Notes: a model not told the origin generated them from the sequence alone. A stretch of 64,000 nt of DNA from Synaphobranchus kaupii (GCA_029718625.1 CM056380.1:112598302-112662301); one strand, 5' to 3'. Positions 1-12,620 are shown, counted from the stretch's first letter. Numbers and translations: made by a program.

Positions 1-50
1 GTGTGTGTGTGTGTGTGTGTGTGTGCATGTGTATGTGGTTTGCGTTCATG

Positions 51-83
<33 letters not shown>

Positions 84-161
84 ATGTGTATGCGGTTTGC
101 GTTCATGCATGTGTGTGTGTGTGTGTGTGTGTGTGCATGTGTATGTGGTTTGCGTTCATGC

Positions 162-192
<31 letters not shown>

Positions 193-256
193 TGTGTATG
201 CGGTTTGCATTCATGCCGGTGTGTGTGTGTGCATGTGTATGTGGTCTGCGTTCATG

Positions 257-300
<44 letters not shown>

Positions 301-355
301 TGTGTATGCGGTTTGCGTTCATGCCTGTGTGTGTGTGTGTGTGTGTGTGCGTGCG
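1..355. repeat. Compound (TG)n minisatellite with a recurring spacer
   Basis: Long TG runs alternate with a recurring non-TG spacer of about 28 bases. The spacer reads roughly GCATGTGTATG, then GGTTTGCGTTCATGC with T/C and A/C variants. About six spacer copies are seen, near 24, 80, 135, 189, 229 and 298, giving a unit of roughly 40-66 bp. One unit near 285-300 has gained CG dinucleotides. Open frames across it encode only Cys/Val/Met low-complexity strings and are not genes. The array starts at the window edge, so its true left end is not visible. Confidence 0.95.
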
Positions 356-1034
356 CTTCAAAAATGAAGAAAAGAATGAAAAGAAATTAAAATCAAGACC
401 CATCATCCATTGGATGGTCATCTACTGCTGTTGAACTAAACACAGGACAGTATGTTTCTGAGGAAAAAAAGGGTGGATGGGGGGGTCAGCAGGCAGGAGG
501 GAAATAGCCACATTTTTAAGAGGTTGGAATTGTGACAGAAATCGTAGATTTGCTTCGGACGCGATCAGGCACGTTTTTGACATTGAGAGGCGCAAGCGTT
601 TCAAGGCAAAGTACAAAAACAAAGCAATGCAGAAAACATGAAAGGAGTTCCTTATTGCCCTTAAGAGAGCCTTTTAGAAACAAGTTCCAGCACAGCAATT
701 CTTCCAAAGCTACTTAATATATCTGGTACGGCGCAAGTTTTCCCCGATGTCGCATAACACGGAGGGGAGGGTGAGCGAGTAACGCAGAAGGCAGTCATCC
801 CACCGGAGTGAGCGACACTGTTCATTTGCACGAGCGCTACACATTTACAGCGAGGGCGGCGAAAACAAGGGCGCTAGTTTTAACGGCTCGATCCCGTCTG
901 GCGATGCGGTCAGCTCGGAAAAAAGGGGAGGGGAGAGGCGCCGTTTACAAAACCGCTCCAAATTTCCCAATTCGGAAAAAAAAGCAGGTGGGGAAACTGG
1001 ACTTTGGGACGGCGACTCGCTCGAACGGCGTGCC
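356..1034. other. Spacer without recognised gene
   Basis: Single-copy sequence with no recognised gene or repeat family. The second half (750-1030) is CpG-rich with A and G runs. The only open frames are short and low-complexity. Confidence 0.5.
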
Positions 1035-1077
1035 GGGTACGAGAGGCGTCCGGGTACGAGAGGCGTCCGGGTACGAG
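1035..1077. repeat. 17-bp tandem repeat, about 2.5 copies
   Basis: The unit GGGTACGAGAGGCGTCC starts at 1035, 1052 and 1069, and the third copy is partial. It lies in a CpG-rich stretch and is too short to call a minisatellite locus. Confidence 0.85.
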
Positions 1078-1358
1078 CCGAGGCTGCTACACACACTAAT
1101 TTCAGTCACACAGTCTCGCTGTGATGCATCTACAGAGGCCACTTATTTACAACGAGTGCTGACATCGCCCGCCTGAGTGTATTCTGTTCTCCGTGGACAG
1201 ATCTTTTCGGCTAATGACTCATTATTAATGGCTCATTATTAATGTACTGTATTCCACATAAAAAAAAGGTCATTAACCCAAATTGAAACAAGTTAGTTTT
1301 ATTTTCCATGTGTAATAAGTACAAATACATTGGCATTCTTCCTCCAGCTCTTCCTCAG

Positions 1359-1360
<2 letters not shown>

Positions 1361-1397
<37 letters not shown>
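1361..1397. repeat. (AT)n microsatellite
   Basis: A nearly pure AT dinucleotide run of about 37 bases, followed by further AT-rich sequence. Confidence 0.95.
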
Positions 1398-1401
<4 letters not shown>

Positions 1402-2699
1402 TAAAGATCACAATATAAATATATGTCTAAACATCACAATACTAGTATAAAAATCACAATGAAATTCACAACCTTTCCATTATTATTCTCCTTCTCTGTG
1501 GATCGCTCTGCTTTTGTTAAACTAATCAGTCACTGCAGTTGAAATTATTATTAGGAACAAGTTTGTAATAAAAAAGTTCTCTTTCTCTTCAAAACAATTC
1601 ACAACATCACTCGAGACAATTGACGTCGGACAAAGTCAGGATGATTTGTGTGGCATCCATCACTTTTTATTCAAATGTGACACAATATAAACAATACAAG
1701 GCCTCTCGAGTGCCTCGACCCTGCAGTCACCCAAGTGAAATGAAAATGCCCTCGAAGAATTTAACAGCAGGTACCCCCCACCCCACCCCACCCCAATCAG
1801 AAGGGTCTTACTCCACCTTTCTTCATGCTTGTTCGCGGCACGACAAGCGGCTTTTAACAGGCTGTGGGGAGATAACAAAATCTAGACTCGGTTTTGTCGA
1901 TTTGCACGTAGGTTGTACGCATGTAATCCTGTTAGAAGGTAAATTGTGGCAAGGGAGCGACTGGAGCCACAATGGCTGACCGCAGGGAGAAAATTGCCGT
2001 CATCGCCAGAGAGGCGAGGTAGAGCACAGGTCCGGGTTAGAAAAAAAAAAAACAGACGGAGGCAGGCTGCTGGAATCTTGCAACTTCTATTAAGATTTAT
2101 TGGTAGCAGGATTCTTTGGGGCTTCAACATTATTCTTTGTAAACCCGATCTGTCTCGGATTGTTTATGAAATAGGATGGTTAGAGCCAAGATGGAGCCTA
2201 GAGAGCAAGCCTGTGCAATTTACCACAAGCAGATTCCCTCATATTTAACCCGTCAAAAACCCAGCTTTACTAAACATGTGACTGTGTTAAGCTTCATAAT
2301 CAAATGTGACATTGAATATATACGTATATATATATTTTCATTTTAATTTAATTTTTCACAGTTCCTTCATGTTGCTTCATCTGTAAAGACAGTTGTACAC
2401 ACAACCTCCCCATTCTGAAAAATAAGTTATTCCATTCTATACAGTATGCACCGATAAACTAAATCCGTAGAGGTTAGAAACATTTATCCCTGAATCACAA
2501 ACACACAGAGTATTCGATGTCATTATTTCATGATGTTTGGACTGGACACGAAGTCCCTGCCTTTATCAGGCCTCACGACCCTCCAAAGACAAAGCAAACA
2601 CAGATGTAAAGGAAATACATTTTACTGTACTACCAACAGGGCCCTCCCAGCCCAGCCGAGTGGCCGGTCCTCATTGGCATAGGAATACCTGAAGCCTCT
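1398..2699. other. AT-rich spacer without recognised gene
   Basis: No repeat family or exon recognised. It holds a CCCCA-type C-rich run near 1773-1795, an A12 run near 2041 and a short TATA-rich patch near 2317-2335. Open frames are short and show no known domain. Confidence 0.5.
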
Positions 2700-3060
2700 T
2701 TAAAGCTGCTGAAAAAGTGTGTATTCAACATTTCCCAGCATCTCGGGGTACTATATTTCTCTGCGCCTATTAAATAAAAAACAGAGGATCACCTTCAGGT
2801 TTATTAATGGTCATACCATGGATGAAGGATGCCTGCGAAATATCACAACATCTGTTTGCTGCGCTCGGCCCTCAGAGCGCCGCGCCCATTTCTCATGGCT
2901 AATGGTGCTCATCCGCTCGGCGAGTTTTTACGGACAAATGTGTATTTGGCCACATCTATCATGGTGAATGAGCGTTCCTCGAGAGGCAGCCGCCGGCCTG
3001 CCTGCCTGCCTGGCCTGCTCTCGCGGCTACGCGCTATGCTTTAACAAACGACGGCTGGGC
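2700..3060. promoter_or_regulatory. Candidate conserved non-coding block
   Basis: Balanced, non-repetitive sequence with no domain-bearing frame, differing from the AT-rich flanks. It contains ATTAAT-type homeodomain cores (TTTATTAATGGTCAT near 2800) and repeated GGCTAATGG/CATGG words near 2815 and 2897. The pattern resembles teleost developmental enhancers. This is inference from composition only, since no cross-species alignment was available. A G18 run at 3094-3111 follows the block. Confidence 0.3.
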
Positions 3061-3093
3061 CCGCGTGTTTTTAATCCATCCAATGGAAAAACA

Positions 3094-3111
3094 GGGGGGG
3101 GGGGGGGGGGG
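3094..3111 (+). repeat. Poly-G tract (G18)
   Basis: An uninterrupted run of 18 G. It is one of more than ten long G or C homopolymers in the window and a likely site of length error. Confidence 0.95.
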
Positions 3112-3234
3112 TCGGAGAGCGGGCGGAATCCAATCCGGAATAAAATCCGGGATCGGCCAATCGTCCTTCTGGAAAGGTCCGTGACGAAAAGGCATTAAAT
3201 ACCATACTAAACAACCTTATTACTAAAACATTAT

Positions 3235-3560
3235 TATTGCTGGTCCTTTAAGAGCAGAGGCCCAAGTCGTTATGGTTTCCATGGCAGATATCCAAAGGCC
3301 TGATGACAGACATAATCTGCTGACTGACTTTTACATTGCGTTGAGCTCAGCCATTCAGCAAATGCATCCCCGGAGACCAACATAAAAAGGCGATATATTT
3401 ATAGGCCCTAGAAATGTTGACTTAAACAAACATGGCTATAGACATACAAATCACATTGACTTATGCTTAATAAATCAGGGCTCGTTTGATCTACAGCTGG
3501 TTATGGATTTAAAGGCAAGAGGAATTACTCACGCAGTCTGGAGTTAAAATGCCACGGTGT
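3235..3560. promoter_or_regulatory. Candidate conserved non-coding block
   Basis: Non-repetitive sequence with dense motif-like words: a MEF2-like TATATTTATAG near 3394-3404, a CATGG/CCATGG pair, and several AT-core homeodomain words. No coding frame is supported. The enhancer role is inferred and conservation is untested. Confidence 0.3.
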
Positions 3561-5270
3561 GGCATCTGTTTTTGCAATTGTGGGAGTGGAGGGCTTTTTT
3601 TATTTTATTTTTTTTAACTCTAGGGGATATCTGAAAAAGTTAATAATCAATCGGTCATAATTACAAAAATTCTGCATAAATGTTTGAGGACAAAATTCAT
3701 TAAGAAAGAATCCATCCACAGGACATTATTGACAAAACGTACATAATGACGATTTCCCTTTTGGAATCGTAGCATGATTCCAACTTAATATACATATTCT
3801 AAATTATAATAGGTTTCAACTCATCTCATTTATAGGATAAATTTACCCAAAAGTGTATTTTTTTCTATTAGTAAGCATAATATGTACGTGTAATACCCTG
3901 TTAATAAAGCAGTGCGCTTAAAATGTGGACAAATTATTCCCAGTAATGTTGGAGGGAGGAAATCCATACGTGTTTAATACAAAACGTATAAAAAAATGGA
4001 CATTCATGTTCTTGGATACTTGTCACTATCTGTATGTGATGTACGTATAAAGCAATCATATAAATGTTGCGTTTGTACTTGTCCTCTGTCAATCGAGAAA
4101 TTTGACAAGTCAAAACAAAGTTACCATCTTTTAAACTTTACCTCGAGAGAGGGCACACAATCATCTCTGTGTGCCTTTCTTCAACTCACACAGTTGATTG
4201 CAAATTCTTTGTCTGTAAAATGTTGCTGAAATGCCTAATGGAGTTGTACTGCACTGCTAAATCAAAGACCCTGTTTTGTCAAGTATGACAGAAGGTACAT
4301 TTAAAAAAAACAAATCAAGCTACAAATCAATTAGATTACAACCAAAATAACATAAATACCAAAATACTGACTGAACTACGTGTTTTAGTGAAGAAATTTA
4401 ACTAAGATGTTGTGTGGCATGAGCAAACATTAAGCCTAATAAAGTCACCATAAAGTAAAACAGTAGAGCTAGGTAAAGTAGAGCTGTGTAACCTATAGGG
4501 TGTAGGAAACATCGTGGTGTGCTTTGAGAAATTGTTCTGGGAATAAGGATTTGGTTCGGCAGCCATTTTGTGAGCGTGGAGTCAGACGGATGAGCTCATT
4601 ATCAGGAGCGGGTGAAAAGCCATCTGCCCTGTGCACATCTGGGGCGCCTACGCTCTGTTGTTCATGGCCAGCCATTTCTACGGTGGGAATACTATTATGG
4701 GCCCATTCTGGAGCCCAGCCACACCAGCCAAAAACTCCTGACAACCGTGAACAGACGCTAGTGATTTAACCCCCACCCCCTCTAAAAAAACAGTAATGGT
4801 ACAGGCCAAGTGGTGTCACATGGACATTGCTGCTTCTACAGTACTTTATTGTAAGGATACCGATTTGATTTCCCGTCATGCCATGTCTGAGAACAGAAAG
4901 TACTGTTCCTTCACACAACAAAATACTATTTTTAATCACAACATGTTCCATTTCTATATTTACATGCTCGGTACGCAATTGTTTTTACTACTTGTGGAGA
5001 CTAAGCATATAAGATTTTTAATAACATATTTTAATTGTGATTATCACTTTTATTTGTGTACTGCTCAGAGACATTCACAATGAAACAAATTGGTAAAAAA
5101 TAAGTGATTGATGCATTGAAAAACCTGTACAGGAAAGTACAATGATTTTCATACGAGATGAAAGCAGAGCACAGTAATACTTTAAGGCTTGGGTTGAAAT
5201 GTTAAATACTGATCACATCAAACGACTGTTTTCCGAGGAGTGACCAGAATCAGGGCTTACCAGAAGACCC
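3561..5270. other. AT-rich spacer without recognised gene
   Basis: No gene recognised. A 32-bp word at 4057-4088 recurs at 5671-5702 with one substitution and a 2-base gap. Open frames at 3996-4229, 4524-4769 and 4796-5083 have no domain, no codon bias that I can detect and no splice context. Confidence 0.45.
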
Positions 5271-5279
5271 AACATGTTA

Positions 5280-5640
5280 CACCAGTTTAGCACACAATCT
5301 TATCCAGAGTGACTTACAATGTACGAGAACATCAATGCATCCACCAGAGTCATGTGTCCTGGCATACTAGTGGGGTGTACTACCAAGCAGGATTACTCAG
5401 TTAGCTGGATAACTGCACTGAGTAAAACCTGGAACACTCTCAAATCTGGAACATGGACTGAAGTAAAAAGAGCTGTTCTGGGTTTTACTCAGTGAAGTTA
5501 TCCAGCTAACTCAGTAATCCTGCTTCATAGTATTCCATGGCAGTGGCAGAATTCACTTGCCCAAAGAGAACCTCCGTGACAGAGGGGGCGCTAGAGATTT
5601 GATTCTGGATTGGAACTCCTCTCCTCTGTGCCTCGGAAAC
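5280..5640 (-). mobile_element. V-SINE-like retroposon, split by a MITE
   Basis: Around 5285-5330 is the signature tail of the vertebrate V-SINE/L2 group in reverse orientation (TTTAGCACACAATCTTATCC then AGAGTGACTTACAAT; family form: TTTAGCAGACGCTTTTATCC, AGAGCGACTTACA). Beyond the palindromic MITE (5379-5531), sequence at 5555-5630 resembles the tRNA-derived head in the same orientation (CTTGCCCAAAGAGAACCTC, then a degraded B-box-like ATTTGATTCTGGATT). The element is old and diverged. The tail call is fairly sure and the head call is weaker. Confidence 0.6.
5379..5531. mobile_element. Palindromic MITE (about 150 bp)
   Basis: Two long arms are inverted copies. The left arm, from TACTACCAAGCAGGATTACT, continues through AGTTAGCTGGATAACT and GAGTAAAACC. 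The right arm is its reverse complement, ending AATCCTGCTTCATAGTA. The arms are about 55 bases with few mismatches, around a central spacer of about 35. It has no coding capacity. The fold-back form is typical of non-autonomous DNA transposons. I recognise it as a common teleost palindromic MITE but cannot assign a superfamily. It interrupts a SINE. Confidence 0.85.
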
Positions 5641-7435
5641 CGATCTTTGTGTCCTAATCTAATGTCGCTGATCATAAATGTTACGTTTGTACTTGTCCTC
5701 TGGTTACATATAAATTAATGTCTCTATGCAAACCGCAATGTCAGTTGCATTGTATACTGTACATGCAAATACTTGTACTTGAAACGTACAGGCGGTTTTG
5801 CACACTTCCAGGGAGGAGACGAGTGGAGGAAACGAGGTGAGGAGTGAAGGATATTAGGACGCACCCAGGGGGAGAGAATGCGATCTGACACACCTGCCGC
5901 CAGGATCAGGGGCCAGGGGAACCCGCTGTTTTTTAGGTGTCAGCCATATTCCCAACGGCATACTTCCTCCTGCACGAGCTCTGCTACTGCACCTTAGCCA
6001 GGGTAAAGAGTCCTGTACGCAACACCTGCCTCATTTCACACTGTTACTGGGCTGTCAAACTGCTGCAGGAACAATGCCATATATTACCCCAGTATATCAT
6101 ACTGGAGAGACCAAACACCAATCAACATGCATTTATTTGAGAGACAAATACGAACTATAAAAACGCGCACATTGCAACACTTACTGTACCCTACCCGCTC
6201 ATATATATTTTATATTGACATGTTAAGCACATGCCATGAAAGAGATTTGCTGCACTTTCAATCTAGAAATGAAAGTTGCAGAGCTAGCTTGACAAAAAAA
6301 GAAATAATGAAATATCATTATATAGATTTTTCTAATTGATACAGCAAATTAATAATGCTTCTAAGGCGTTCTGTTGTGGTGGAAGACCCTGGGGTTTTGA
6401 AGGCCAGACTTGGCACGGTACTATATCAATTCTAGACGGTAGAATTAGGCCGCATCCAACATTCTTTTGTTCTCGTGTATTGAATTCTCTGTCACAATCA
6501 GTTTAAGCAGCAAGAAGAAGCCATTTACCACAGCGCTTTTGTTGTTCTCGTTGTGGCTGGTTTTTGGCTTTTATAAGGTAGAAAAGGATTTACACCAATA
6601 CACCACGCAAGCAATGTATTGAGAATGTGCATTTCTGCATGCTAGCAGCATCGGACATACTCTGCAAGCACCTCAACAGGGCGCACCATGCATCTACAAA
6701 TATCCAAAAGTGTGAAAAAATGAGTTTCTCAGCACAACTCCATGCAGTAGGTGGTAAAACCTATATGTGTTCACTGACTGTCTGTCGGAACCGTCTCCTG
6801 GAGATTCCACCATGTTATTGCCGATCACATCCATTAGGTGCCTATCTCCATCTCCAACAGTAAACCAAGCATCCCAGGTGAATATTAGACTCTTTCCAGG
6901 TTTCCGTGTTGCTGATGCAAGGAGTCTGTGATGTGAAAATTCTCTGTAAACAGTAACTGGTTACTCAGGTACAGTCCGACATGGATTAGTCAAATCTCGG
7001 GGTTGATTAGAGTATCTTCAATCTGCACGTACCTTAAATAATTAATAAGGAAAGTCAATATGTGTGCAATGCATGCAATTTCAATGTAAAACGTGGATAG
7101 AAGCGGTGATTAACTTGCTTTGGCACTATGAATAAAAAAATCATACAAACAGTATTTCCCAGAATGCACCAGTTTTCTGTAGTCTAAGAAAGCAACAAAA
7201 TTCACACACAAAAATGAGTGAACCTGGAGGATAATGGTGCTGGCCTGCAATAAGCCCATTCATAATTCACCAGCATTTCATCTGGCAAAATGTATAGACT
7301 TCCGGGGAATTTTAATGGGCTTGAAGCAAAACTTTGAAATGGTTTTTCTTTTTCTTTTTTTTTCAAATTGAATTATTAGTAAAAAAAAAAAAAGTAAAAG
7401 AAAAGTTTTAAAGTCTGGGGGGGAAAAAGTTAGGC
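5641..7435. other. AT-rich spacer without recognised gene
   Basis: It carries the second copy of the 32-bp word at 5671-5702 and otherwise no recognised repeat. Frames at 5937-6140, 6127-6339 and 6627-6863 have no recognisable domain. Runs of A/T (near 7340-7400) are common. Confidence 0.45.
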
Positions 7436-7439
7436 AGCC

Positions 7440-8160
7440 CTGGAATTCCTCATCATCCGAAAAGTAATTTCATCTTTTTATTTCAATGCGTTATTGATCC
7501 AGCTGCTTGGATCTTATAAACACTATTACATGGCCCTGCTTGTGGTTGCTATATAATGTCCAATACAGTCAACAAAGGAAAGCAATTTTCATTGATCAAC
7601 GTCTGAGCAAAGCATACAAATAAAGATTGATAACACACTTCACCACATCCTAACATCAATTAAGTACTAATGAAAAACAGGAGCTGTATAAGGAGGCCTT
7701 AACCAATGTTAAATATTCAATTTTAGCCAGTTCCACGCTTTTTTGCCGTCACAAAAAGTTACAGCCGAATAAATCAGCACTGCAGCGAGGTCGGCGTTTT
7801 CTCCACCAATAAAACGGCAATAAATTAATCTTTCAGTCACTCGCTTTTTCGGTTGTTTATCTTATTGATCAGGAGCAACCTTTTATTACGGTTTCCTTTA
7901 TTCGATAATATGACCATAAATGAGGGCCAGGCACTGAGGCACATTCGTTTTCCGCAACTTTTGTTTATTTTTATTTCTTTTTCCGTTGTTTTTCTGTTTT
8001 TTTTTTGTTTTTTTTGGTTCAACTTAATAGAAATAATTGCAGGTTGCAAGCCTTGGATGTTAATTTGTTTTGCTATTAGAGAAACCTCTTTCCTCCGTGA
8101 TTCAATTTATCGTCCGGAGTGGCCACACACCCGGAGCGGCCTTATCTGAATCAACCCCCT
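7440..8160. promoter_or_regulatory. Candidate conserved non-coding block(s)
   Basis: Long stretches of non-repetitive sequence with many homeodomain and SOX-like words (TTATTGATC near 7490, AACAAAGG near 7574, TTGATCA near 7593, TTTATTGATC near 7860). The T-rich middle (7975-8020) breaks it into two parts. No exon evidence. The regulatory role is inferred. Confidence 0.25.
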
Positions 8161-8238
8161 GTCAGGTCTAATCAAAGAACACAAACTGAAAGACAGACTC
8201 CGAAACGAAGGAGGGCAGAAAACAAGATGGAGGAGAGG

Positions 8239-8241
<3 letters not shown>

Positions 8242-8281
<40 letters not shown>
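8242..8281 (+). repeat. (GA)n microsatellite
   Basis: A pure GA dinucleotide run of about 38 bases inside a purine-rich stretch (8209-8287). The Arg-Glu and Leu-Ser frames crossing it are artefacts of the repeat. Confidence 0.95.
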
Positions 8282-8283
<2 letters not shown>

Positions 8284-8289
8284 GGGGCC

Positions 8290-9685
8290 GTAGCTGCCGT
8301 GAGACAGGGCAGTGAACCATCCTTTGTCCACCACTCCTTCAACCTCAGGCAAAACCACTGACCGAACTGACACTAAATGTGACCATATTAGGCCTGCTGT
8401 TGCCTCGACTCGCTCTGCCTGCAAAACGCAGCACTGATTTCTAACTATTCATCTTAACTTATAAGGCCTTAAAGAGGCCTTCTCCCATGCGCCTAAATTA
8501 ACCCATAATCCCCTGCAAGTCTGCGCTTACACGGTTCAGAAGGAGCCGTGCCGTTCTTACAAAAAACGAAAAAGGCAGGTGGCTCTGCCTGTATTCACAG
8601 AACCCCAAACTCGCTGAATAACTTATCACATAGCATTTGTGCGGGAAACAGTCACGGTCGCAGCAGTCTGATATCTAGAACTGTTTTCAATATCCCCAGT
8701 CTCTATAACTGGTAGTGGAAGAGCACACCCTACCGCTGCCGTTTCATATAAATAAGAGGCGGACGTTTCTCCGGCCACACTGTCGGTGACAGACCGATGC
8801 CATGCTAACGTTGGGTCACTGGCTATTAATACACACGTTTGCTGGGGTCATGTGATGGCTGCATAGCCTTTGCCTGCCAATCGCTTGCCAAGGTGTCATA
8901 AAGGTGTCACTCACCATGCGGAGATGGCAACAGGAAAAGAGCAGCACCTGTTGGGTGCATCGAGGCGAAATTTATTTTCTTTTTTTAAACCGAGGTGTTG
9001 TCTACGTGCAAGTTAGAAATATGGGTAGAAGAACCACAAATTATATTCACGCGCCATGTACAAAATGAAATTGCGTTTGCGAGGTTATAAAAGAGTTGCA
9101 CCGCAGTCATCTCTTTTCACCGCTCATCCCAGAAAACTAAAGAATGATGTCCATCCCCCCTCCTAATTACTCACCATTTTCACATTTTTACATGCATTTC
9201 AAAATCACTTTCGTCCTTTTTATCAATATTTACATAAGATAAAGACACGTACGTTTCTCAATTTACGAAGAAGGTCTATCTGTGCAAATTGCAAAGTGTT
9301 TATTACACTAACTATGTGGTCCAGCAACCAAAAGAAAAGCACCACAGCAGATGAAGCAGGAATGATGAAATATAGCAGCATCAAGGGGAAAACCAGCTCT
9401 GAAGTAAAGGGAATTATTAAGGGCTTAATACTGCACTAGCTCAATGGTTCGGTTTTATTCCGGGTCACAGATCAATCCATGCTTCAGTTCTGGTGGCAAT
9501 AAAAGCAAAACACCCACGGTGCCAGGAATACTTTTATTCAAGTCTGAAAATAAACACCTCTATTTCTGAGAGTGTTCATTAACAAGCACTGTATCACAGT
9601 GAAAAACATTCTTAGGACGCTGACTACATAAAGTCAAAAACCAGAAGGCTAAATATTTTTTTCTTGGTGTGTCTTTGCAGGGATG
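8290..9685. other. Spacer without recognised gene
   Basis: Mixed-composition single-copy DNA with no recognised exon, RNA gene or repeat family. Confidence 0.45.
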
Positions 9686-9900
9686 TCTTGTGTACATATT
9701 TTTCAGTGTGTAAAACATCTTTCCTCATAACTTTGCATTGCATACCTAACAAATTTAGTTGCCTTTCTTTGTACTTTTTCAAGAGCCTCTACATCTCTCT
9801 TATTATGTGGTCTGATGAAGGCATTGTATAATATCAGTGTAACCTCATTTTACTAATACTCCATACTCCTTTTTTTCTATATCCCAGCATTGCACAGAAC
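9686..9900 (+). mobile_element. Old interspersed repeat fragment, probably LINE-derived
   Basis: The sequence resembles part of a widespread fish interspersed repeat. It has CCTTTCTTTGTACTTTTTC, a stretch reading CATTGTATAATATCAGTGTAA, and ATCCCAGCATTGCACA, in the same order as the family I remember. It is strongly diverged and lacks coding sequence. A different part of what may be the same family is at 50690-50890. The class (CR1/L2-like or other) is not resolved. Confidence 0.4.
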
Positions 9901-11929
9901 GATTGAAACTAAGCTACGATTATGCCATCTGTTGTGGGAAAATATAATTTAGTCTGCTTCCCATCTGCTGCTAAAACCATAGAAAAACACACAAGCGACC
10001 TAGAAATGTTTAGAAATGTCCTGCTCAACTTTCATATCATGTTTGGCTAGCATTTTCCAATCATTACATAACATTATAAATAGACGTCTAAAGGGAAACG
10101 CTGTTCAAAAGTGGTTTGGCCTGTCATGTTTCCCTTATTTGTATAACATCATTTGTCTGAAGCTATCTTCCCTTTGGTAAGTGAAATAAGAGATTTTGCT
10201 TTCACCAACAGGAAATGTATTGATAGGGCACTGGGGATTGTGTTATTTTGATTTAAAATGCTCTGCGTTCGAGAAAGCACACATTTTATTGCGTGCAGTT
10301 TCCACAAATATGCCAAAAAGGCCATAGTGATTCACTGCCCGTGGTTAAAAACATGAAGGCTACATTTTTATAGAACTCATCTGATGCCTCGTGTCACGTC
10401 CACCACAAAATGAGAGTCATCATCTTGTTTGCTTCCGCACTACACAGCAGTCTTTTACTACATTTCTCAACCTTTCACAGGATTCGGTTTGGAACAGTGA
10501 TGGAGCAGGACTCCCTTGAGGGTACTAATTCTAAAGAGAGAGGGTGTTGTCAATGGACTTAAAAAATAAATTTTTTAAAAAGTTTGAAAGTTGTGTGCTT
10601 TTTCATGAAGTTTCTTGGATACCCTGAGTCCAGAGAGGCAGAAAGAACATAGAATTTTATATATAGTCATATAATAACTAAAAAACTGTTTTATTTAATT
10701 TCCTGGAAGATTATGAGGTGGACTCTTTTCATGTCCTGGGTGTCAGAAATATTGCGGGCCTGGTGATGACAGAAACTGTGGTCCACAGAATAGAATACCC
10801 CACCTCTGACACATGTGAGAGGACACAAGCTTAGCAAACCCAATGAGAGCAACTGGGTAGGTCCCACAGTCTTCTATTCAAAATGTAATGCCCCCCCCCC
10901 CCCAAACTATAGCCATTTCAGTCTGAATTTGTAAAGAGCGTCTTGCTGGTACTGCAAATATCTCAATATTCCCTTCTCATCTTCACCGTCAGAAATCTGA
11001 AGAGGCTTAAAGACTGACAGTAGAACAAAGCCAGTTCATTTCAGTTCTGCTATAATCACTAATGACCTATGACTACTGATAGGAAAATTATTTTAGCAGT
11101 TTAATCAATTGTATTTTTGTGAACTCATCCCTCTTTCTGCTTCCAGGACCTGTAGCGTGATATACGCCAATAACCCCATAGGGACTAATACGCTGTCAAT
11201 CACACACAGACGGACCAATAGCAAAGAAGCCCTAAACCGCAGCAAAGCAAAGAACACTGTCTGACTGCCAGCATGTATTCTTAGAATTACTAATATTTCT
11301 GTTAAACATTTACAAGAGCAACACGCAAAAATAATCAAACTATACATGTTCTAATAATGGTTTAAGCAGTGAAGATTCTCTTGAATATAACTTATGTTAT
11401 TATAGTCTATATTCTGATGCAAATATTTATTGTAACCTGATATACAGGTTATTTCTCAAAATAATTAACATTCAAAATAATTCCATGTACTGAGCTCCAT
11501 TCAGTGAAATGTGAACATGATTCACTCCGACTGCCAAAACTGAGCACTCTACATAGTTTTAAATACATTTTTGGAATTCTAATGAACATTACTGGAATTG
11601 CAGTTAATCAAGAGGTTCCAATGTCAAAAACACAAGAGAAATCTGACAAGTGAGATGCCCTAACTGCATAAATTATTTTTTAAGAGTGCCTTTTTATTGT
11701 TTTCAGATATCATTAATCAGAGAATTCAATGTGAGGAATAAAACAAGCTGACAGTAATGTCTTGCCATATTTAATTAAAGATTTTTAATCATGCAAAATC
11801 AAAAATGTATTGTTCAGTACACAACTCCCACTATTTTCCATGCCTGAGGCAACCAGAGGGGATACTGAGATATTGGACATTAGGATTGTCTCTTGTTAGC
11901 CTAGTAAACTTATTGAACATTAAATCACA
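9901..11929. other. AT-rich spacer without recognised gene
   Basis: No gene or repeat family recognised. A C13 homopolymer is at 10891-10903. The frame at 11105-11347 on the minus strand has no known domain. Confidence 0.45.
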
Positions 11930-12620
11930 GAAAATGCAGGTCCACGGCTGAATTAGGCCAGGGAGCGGCTTGTCTCGACGGGCTTCTTTCATACGGGTTG
12001 CCCGTCAATCAGTAACTTTCACAGTAACAGTGAAACCCAAAATAACAGATCATGTGATTTCCTCTACAAAACTACGGCTTTAATTATGAGATTAAAGTAT
12101 TAGGTAGAACCCCACAAAGCAAGTTTTACAGACTGGTTGCTCATTAATATAAGACTGTAATGTGTTAGGGTCATTATTTACTCCTTGTTTTTAAATGTTT
12201 TTAATGGGTAGGGTATGAGCAAGGCCCATGACCCCAGCAACAGGAAAAGAGAGATGAAGATAGCCAGCAGACTTTTAGCCACCCTTATTCGCTCCACTCT
12301 ATAACTGTGAAGTTAGGCATCTGCGATCACACGCAAGTTAAGGACACCTCACAGTTAAAACAGCCGCCATTGGATCAAAGCGCTCAGCTATCAAGCAATA
12401 ATGTGCACCACAGGGAGTCCACTTGCCTGAGCTGTATTTGGACCAACGACCCCCACAGACCAGCTGAGTGAATAGCTGGAACGGTCTCTGGTTGTTTGTA
12501 CTATGCGAGGAGGGGGGCTTTGATTTTCCTTTGTAGGGCAGGGCTCAATGTTTCGTGCCGCGTCGTCAAGCGCCAAGCGTGAAATCACCAGGCACGATAT
12601 CTACCGCTCGCGACCCCAAA
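11930..12620. promoter_or_regulatory. Candidate conserved non-coding block
   Basis: Balanced sequence, non-repetitive and moderately CpG-bearing, with homeodomain-type ATTA/TAAT words and a GCCGCCATTGGATC stretch near 12362 that includes a CCAAT-box core on the minus strand. No exon is supported. The regulatory role is inferred from composition only. Confidence 0.22.

Noticed and set aside
1..434. Three long plus-strand open frames rich in Cys/Val/Met
   Set aside because: They read through a (TG)n array, which is open in several frames; not coding.
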